Shown here in pieces: positions 6,063 to 9,918 of a stretch of DNA of 9,918 nt. The notes beneath the pieces were generated by a model. It saw nothing but the letters and a program-made list of their open reading frames with translations. It did not search any database and was not told where the DNA came from. The position numbers were made by a program, and so were the translations under genes. This stretch comes from Caldifarciminota bacterium (GTDB lineage: Bacteria; Hydrothermota; Tepidihabitantia; Tepidihabitantales; Tepidihabitantaceae): assembly GCA_016935775.1 (NCBI GenBank), contig JAFGQF010000247.1:1-9918 (forward strand). The letters run 5' to 3'. Numbering within the stretch: position 1 is the first letter of the stretch; each line of letters opens with the position of its first letter.

Positions 6063-6089
6063 GCCCCGGGCAGTTACCTGCCCGGGGCT
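6062..6089 (-). terminator. GUAA-capped 12-bp hairpin terminating the large propeller gene
   Basis: A perfect 12-bp stem (AGCCCCGGGCAG and its complement) surrounds TTAC, which is GUAA in the minus-strand RNA. It starts 17 bases after the stop codon at 6107 and is followed by TTGATTGT, a modest U-rich tail. This is the best intrinsic terminator in the window. It also lies just before the kinase gene, so it could limit rather than abolish read-through into that operon. Confidence 0.65.
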
Positions 6090-6106
6090 CGTGTTGTCGG
6101 TGGTGC

Positions 6107-8824
6107 TTACCGCCGGATGACCAGTTTCGCGGTCCCGGTACCGGCGTCCGCCTCCAGTTGGACCAGGTACACGCCCGATGCCAGGCGCGGAGTGTCGAGT
6201 ACGAGCGTGCCCTGGCGCTGGAGCCGGGCCTCGCGCCTGAGGACCGCCCGGCCGGTCGCGTCGTACACCGCTACCGTTGCCGGGCCGGGCCCGGGCAGGG
6301 AGTAGCGCAACTCCGTCCGGTCGTTCGCCGCCGGGACGAGACGGATTGCCACGGTGCCGCCGGCCTGGCCAACCCCCGCGCTTCCCTGGCTGCCGGGCCG
6401 GCGCGAACCGGACCCGCTGGCCTCCGGCACGCGGTAGCGCCACACTTCGGTGGTCTTATTGCCTTTCAGGGCAAAGAACACCCCGTTTCCCCACGATACC
6501 ATGCTGCCGCCCTTGTTCACCCGGCGCTTGCGCGTGCTGCGGTCCGACGGGACCGTGTCAATCTCGGTCCATTCGTTCGCGCTCACATCATACCGCCAGA
6601 ACTGCTGGGTGTTGCCACCCTTCAGTGCGTAAATGCTGCCCTCGTGCCATGCCGCGCACCCACCCTTGCCCGACTTCTTCTTCTTGATCCGGCCATGCTG
6701 CAATCCCCACAGCGGCATTCCGGGAAGCCCGGTCGAGTGCCAGCTGTCGCCCGGTATGTCGTACCTCCACATCTCGTGTCGGAATGCCGGCTCCGGCATC
6801 AGCTTGTCGTAGTACTTGGCCTTGTGGGCGTAGATCGACCGGTCGCCGTCGTGGACGATCCAGGAACCCTTATCCCACTTCTCCTTGACCCCGACCGGCG
6901 CACTCGCCAGCGTATCCCAACGCCGGGCTACGGTGTTGAAACGGTAGAACTCTGTCTTGTAGCCTTTCAGCAGGTACACGTAACCGGTATCGTCCACCGT
7001 GACGAACTCCGCATCGGTCCCACCCTTCACCTTTCTCCGCTTCGTCGCAACCGGTACCTCGGGCAGCAGACTCCAGGTGTCGGCCCGGAAGTCGAACAGC
7101 CAGAACCGAAGCGTGTTGTTGCCGTGGGTCGCGTAGGCATGGCGGTCGCCGTCGGAAACCAGCGCGGCACCGCGGCCGAACGAACCGGAGGGCAACTCCT
7201 CGTGCCGATCCCACGAGTCCGCTTCCGGGTCGAGCGGGTCGAGGCTGTAGACGTCATCCGACCGGCCGGCAAACAGCCGCCCGTCCGGGGTCACGAAGAT
7301 CCAGCCGCCGTAACTCACCCCCCGGCTGAGGGAAACGACCGGCTGCCAGCCCGGCTCCCAGGTCAGGCACGGCAGGGTACGGGCCAGTGTGTCGTTGCCC
7401 GCGTGCTCGTCGCCGACCAGCACGGTCCAGGCAACGAACCGGTACTCGCTGGCGCCTCCGGCCTGCCATCCCGGGAATACGAGCAACTCGATCTGGCCCG
7501 GTTCAAGCCCGGCAACGACTCGGGACTCGGAGTAGACAATGGTCCCGGCCGAGTCAATCGCCAGGAATACCTGGATGTCACCCTGGGCGAGGAGTCCCAG
7601 GTTCACCACCTCCAGCCTGGGCGTGACCAATGCGTGCGCCAGCACCCCGCGTGCCGGGGCAAGGATGTCGCCCGGCCCGACATCGTTGTCCAGGTGACCG
7701 CCTCTCAGGTACCACACGTCGGCGCTGCCCGCGACGCGGTCCTGCCAGACCAAGTGCAGGCTGCGGCCCGGGCCGGAGATGACACCAGGCTCATCGACAT
7801 CGTTGCCCTCGGGGACGACTGCCGAGGGACGGGACCACTCGCCCGAGGGATAGCGCATGGCATGGAATACCCGCCTGGTCAACGGCGCGGCCTCGCCGTG
7901 GCCGTACCAGACCACGTCACAGATGCCGTCCGGGTGGCAGGCCACGACCGGGCGCTCCTGGTCGAATTCGGGCTCAGTGCTGATCGTCCGAACGGCGGAC
8001 CAGGTGCCACCGCTCAGCCGGGAGTGGGCGATCGCGTACCTCCCGTCCGGCCTCGCCCAGACCAGGTGGACAACGTCGCCCGACGGCGTGACTGCCACCG
8101 ACGGGTCATTGCCGTTCGGGAACGAATCGGGCGCAAGCCAGGTCCCGCCCACTCGGCGACGGCAGACAATCCCGTCCCACGCAACGTAGACGTTATCCGC
8201 GCTGTCCACTGCCACGCTCGGGTCGCGGCCCCAGCCCACCGTGTCCGCCTCCGTCCACCCTGCCCCGGACAGGTACTCTCGGTGAAGGATGCGGTGGCCG
8301 GTCGGAGAGTGCTCGTGCCACACCAGGTGGACGTTGTCGCCGCCGGGCCGGCACGCCAGCGCGGGGTCATAAGAATAGACGGTACCGTCTCCGGCGTGAA
8401 TGATCGTCTCGGGCAGCCAGATTCCGGCCGGCGCATCGTACTTCTTGTACCACAGCGCCGCGTGCGGATCGATTGTGGTGTACCAGGCGACGTGGACATT
8501 GCCGGTCCGGTCACTGGCGACCGCCGGGTTGTTCACCCTGACCGGCGAGGCGGTCAGCAACGTCTCGGGCAGCCAGGCTCCCGAGGCCTGGTCGTAGTGT
8601 CGATACCCGACTTGTACCGTGTCCGGCCGGTAATCGTACCAGACAACGTGGACGTTGCCGGCGGTGTCGCACGCCACTGCTCGTTGTCGTCCTTCGGCAA
8701 GGTACTGCGACCCGGTAACGGGCGTCACGTTGAACGGATCCTGCCACACCACGGCCAGGGCCGGCAGGGCAAGAAGGACCGACAGGACTGACAGGCGAAC
8801 AACCGGGCAAGTCTGGGATTCCAC
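6107..8824 (-). CDS. Large exported two-propeller protein with CARDB-like domain, basic kelch repeats and C-terminal sorting tail
   Basis: A 905-residue protein. The GTG at 8824 follows AAAGGAGGAGG with good spacing. Residues 8-25 are a signal peptide (LSVLSVLLALPALA core). Residues about 44-375 form a propeller with seven blade motifs of the type VHVVW (near 58, 110, 165, 212, 252, 303 and 356), sialidase/BNR-like in style but without recognisable catalytic residues. Residues about 380-485 look like a CARDB adhesion-type domain. Residues about 505-800 form a kelch-like propeller of about six blades with tails such as FWRYD and EVWRYR. Four blades carry a Lys/Arg-rich loop just before the kelch Gly-Gly: TKRRKVKGG (594), KEKWDKG (647), KKKKSGKGG (714), RKRRVNKGG (765). 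Residues about 825-905 are a type A sorting tail (YDATGRAVLRRE, SGVYLVQL, ending KLVIRR). It is likely surface-displayed or secreted; the binding partner is unknown. The first propeller resembles the neighbouring partial protein at 8989-9918, suggesting local duplication. Confidence 0.9.
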   Translation of the reverse strand: MESQTCPVVRLSVLSVLLALPALAVVWQDPFNVTPVTGSQYLAEGRQRAVACDTAGNVHVVWYDYRPDTVQVGYRHYDQASGAWLPETLLTASPVRVNNPAVASDRTGNVHVAWYTTIDPHAALWYKKYDAPAGIWLPETIIHAGDGTVYSYDPALACRPGGDNVHLVWHEHSPTGHRILHREYLSGAGWTEADTVGWGRDPSVAVDSADNVYVAWDGIVCRRRVGGTWLAPDSFPNGNDPSVAVTPSGDVVHLVWARPDGRYAIAHSRLSGGTWSAVRTISTEPEFDQERPVVACHPDGICDVVWYGHGEAAPLTRRVFHAMRYPSGEWSRPSAVVPEGNDVDEPGVISGPGRSLHLVWQDRVAGSADVWYLRGGHLDNDVGPGDILAPARGVLAHALVTPRLEVVNLGLLAQGDIQVFLAIDSAGTIVYSESRVVAGLEPGQIELLVFPGWQAGGASEYRFVAWTVLVGDEHAGNDTLARTLPCLTWEPGWQPVVSLSRGVSYGGWIFVTPDGRLFAGRSDDVYSLDPLDPEADSWDRHEELPSGSFGRGAALVSDGDRHAYATHGNNTLRFWLFDFRADTWSLLPEVPVATKRRKVKGGTDAEFVTVDDTGYVYLLKGYKTEFYRFNTVARRWDTLASAPVGVKEKWDKGSWIVHDGDRSIYAHKAKYYDKLMPEPAFRHEMWRYDIPGDSWHSTGLPGMPLWGLQHGRIKKKKSGKGGCAAWHEGSIYALKGGNTQQFWRYDVSANEWTEIDTVPSDRSTRKRRVNKGGSMVSWGNGVFFALKGNKTTEVWRYRVPEASGSGSRRPGSQGSAGVGQAGGTVAIRLVPAANDRTELRYSLPGPGPATVAVYDATGRAVLRREARLQRQGTLVLDTPRLASGVYLVQLEADAGTGTAKLVIRR
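6108..6128 (-). repeat. 21-bp identical 3' end, copy 1 of 2 (other copy at 8990-9010)
   Basis: The last codons of the two neighbouring exported-protein genes are identical for 21 bases (6108-6128 and 8990-9010). They encode K-L-V-I-R-R and the first two bases of the stop. Even the AAA lysine codon is kept in GC-rich DNA. Sequence upstream diverges at once. This fits shared ancestry of the sorting tail or gene conversion. Confidence 0.6.
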
Positions 8825-8903
8825 AGCCTCCTCCTTTCGACGGCCGCTCGGCCGCCTTTCGCGGCTCCCGAATATCTCGGTGTATGTAACCCTGTACCGC
8901 TAC

Positions 8904-8925
8904 GAGTCCATCTTAGGATGGACTC
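8904..8925. repeat. Perfect 9-bp inverted repeat over the -10 and spacer (candidate operator)
   Basis: GAGTCCATC-TTAG-GATGGACTC is a perfect inverted repeat with a four-base centre. It covers the predicted -10 and most of the spacer, so a dimeric regulator could bind and block it. It could instead be a hairpin ending the 8989-9918 transcript, but no U-tract follows on the minus strand. A 10-bp palindrome, GTGCCGGCAC (8938-8947), touches the -35 on its other side. Confidence 0.45.
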
Positions 8926-8937
8926 CGGACCTGTCAA
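8910..8937 (-). promoter_or_regulatory. Predicted sigma70-type promoter of the large propeller gene
   Basis: On the minus strand a perfect TTGACA (8937-8932) lies 16 bases before TAAGAT (8915-8910, 4 of 6). Transcription would start near 8903, leaving a leader of about 80 bases before GTG 8824. The leader contains a small CGGCC-GAGC-GGCCG stem (8841-8854) just upstream of the ribosome binding site. Confidence 0.45.
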
Positions 8938-8988
8938 GTGCCGGCACGCCGGGCGCCGACCGGACCCGGATCTTCGCTCAGCCCCGAC

Positions 8989-9918
8989 CTACCGCCGGAT
9001 GACCAGTTTCTGCTGCCCGGCTCGGCCCTCGGGCCGGACAAAGTACACGCCCTCGCTCAGCCGGCCAAGGTCGTTGGCCCCGGGCGCGAGGCCCGCCACC
9101 CGCGTGCCGCTCACGTCATACACGCCGGCGCCGCGCGTTCCCGCCAGCCGGACCGGCCCGCCGGTCACGCTCGGCCGCACCAGCGCCGGCCGCAGGCCGT
9201 GCCCGGTCACCGGCTCCTCGACCGCGCTCATCAGGGTGTTGTTCTTGTAGAAGACTTCCTCGTTGCCGTGCATCCGCGAATCCCAGAACACCATGTGCAC
9301 GTAGCCGTCCGAATCCAGCGCCATCTCGCCCGGCCCGGTGACGACCTGCATGTAGGTCAGCTTGGCCGAGTCGGTCCAGGCCTGCTGGGACGGGTCCCAG
9401 CGCTTGTAGGCGAGACACCAGTTGCCGTCGTTGCCGACGTGGGTCAGGTGCCGTTCGCCGGTCGCGTGGTTGACCGCGACCCGCGGGTGCGGCGTGCCCG
9501 ACCAGGAGTAGAACTGGTCCGGCGTGCCCCACGTCCGGCTCTGCCGGTCCCAGATGCGGCAGTGAATCCGACCGCCCGGCGGCCCGCCCGAGTAGGCCAG
9601 GTGCAGGTTGCCGGCCGAGTCGGCCGCGATGCCGGGCTGGTTGCAGGCGTACCCGTGGAGCGTTACACGCTCCTCGGCCGACCACGTGTCACCGCAACTG
9701 TACCGGTGCCAGAGCTGGGCGGTGTCGGCGCGGTAATCCTGCCAGACGACGTGCAGCCAGCCGTCGTGCGTGGCCAGCGCCTGGTAATACCCGGCCGGCC
9801 GGGCCGCGCCCTTCACCAGTGCGACCCGCTCGCTCCAGCCCGAGCCGTTGTTGTACTTGTACCGTATCTCGGGCGGCACCGACCGCTCGTTCTGCCAGAA
9901 CACGAACACCGTGTCGCC
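8989..9918 (-). CDS. Exported propeller protein with C-terminal sorting tail, 5' end outside the window
   Basis: The frame is open from the right edge to TAG at 8989, giving 309 visible residues. The N-terminus is missing, so a GTG at 9909 should not be taken as the true start. Visible residues 1-235 carry propeller blades with motifs such as WLHVVWQDYR, NLHLAYSGG and YVHMVFWDSR at roughly 45-50 residue spacing, like the sialidase-style propeller in the next gene. No catalytic motif is seen. The last 70 or so residues are a short type A sorting tail: GVYDVSGTRVAGL, LSEGVYFVRPEG, ending KLVIRR. The protein is presumably exported to the cell surface or medium. It and the 6107-8824 product share the phrase DYR-D-T in one blade and an identical C-terminal hexapeptide, so they are probably paralogues. 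Confidence 0.85.
   Translation of the reverse strand, partial: GDTVFVFWQNERSVPPEIRYKYNNGSGWSERVALVKGAARPAGYYQALATHDGWLHVVWQDYRADTAQLWHRYSCGDTWSAEERVTLHGYACNQPGIAADSAGNLHLAYSGGPPGGRIHCRIWDRQSRTWGTPDQFYSWSGTPHPRVAVNHATGERHLTHVGNDGNWCLAYKRWDPSQQAWTDSAKLTYMQVVTGPGEMALDSDGYVHMVFWDSRMHGNEEVFYKNNTLMSAVEEPVTGHGLRPALVRPSVTGGPVRLAGTRGAGVYDVSGTRVAGLAPGANDLGRLSEGVYFVRPEGRAGQQKLVIRR
8990..9010 (-). repeat. 21-bp identical 3' end, copy 2 of 2 (other copy at 6108-6128)
   Basis: This is the second copy of the stretch shared with the end of the 6107-8824 gene. It covers the K-L-V-I-R-R codons and the start of the stop codon (TAG here, TAA in the other copy). Confidence 0.6.

Noticed and set aside
5855..8791. 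978-codon open frame on the plus strand, opposite the large propeller and kinase genes
   Set aside because: It is antisense to two genes with clear domains, signal peptides and ribosome binding sites. Its translation is low-complexity Arg/Pro/Val-rich with no domain. Long antisense frames are expected in such GC-rich DNA.
9912..9918. TGTCGCC heptamer at the right edge, identical to a half-site of the dyads
   Set aside because: It lies inside a coding frame and the partner half-site, if any, is outside the window. Similar single half-sites (for example near 9689) occur without a partner.
1..9918. CRISPR arrays, tRNA or rRNA genes, insertion-sequence ends, transposases
   Set aside because: I found no regular direct repeats, no cloverleaf or conserved rRNA stretch, and no transposase motifs. 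The XRE gene alone is not evidence of a mobile element.

Overview
The window is about two-thirds G+C, and every gene I can support lies on the minus strand. Five protein genes are visible, two of them cut by the window edges. Three encode exported proteins with a C-terminal FlgD-like or 'type A' sorting-tail domain, of the kind used by type IX secretion (T9SS) systems. A fourth encodes a histidine kinase with a large beta-propeller sensor outside the cytoplasm. This mix suggests an uncultivated, two-membraned, FCB-like bacterium. A high-GC lineage of candidate division WOR-3 or a relative is my best guess, from general resemblance only.

Layout from right to left, which is the direction of transcription: (1) 8989-9918, the 3' part of a propeller protein with a sorting tail. 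(2) A 164-base gap with a sigma70-type promoter overlaid by a perfect inverted repeat. (3) 6107-8824, a 905-residue exported protein made of a seven-repeat propeller, a CARDB-like domain, a kelch-like propeller with Lys/Arg-rich loops, and a sorting tail. It is followed by a strong GUAA-capped hairpin. (4) 3626-6028, a membrane histidine kinase with an FG-GAP sensor. (5) 2238-3626, an NtrC-type sigma54 activator whose start overlaps the kinase stop by one base. (6) 1974-2237, a regulatory gap. (7) 1155-1973, a small exported protein of unknown function with a FlgD-like tail. (8) 552-1154, a gene-poor gap. (9) 1-551, an XRE-type regulator that starts with GTG and runs off the left edge.

The main observation is what looks like a complete signalling circuit. 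The sensor kinase and the sigma54 activator are translationally coupled. Directly after the activator gene come two tandem 18-bp dyads (TGTCRCC-N4-GGYGACA) spaced exactly 21 bp apart. They are followed at normal enhancer distance by a -24/-12 promoter, TGGCATCGGGATTGCA. That promoter drives the 272-residue exported protein through a leader of about 150 nt that can fold into two mutually exclusive hairpins. I infer that a signal sensed outside the cytoplasm by the propeller switches on secretion of this protein. The dyads, promoter spacing, domains and overlaps are read directly from the sequence. The regulatory link and the secretion route are inference.
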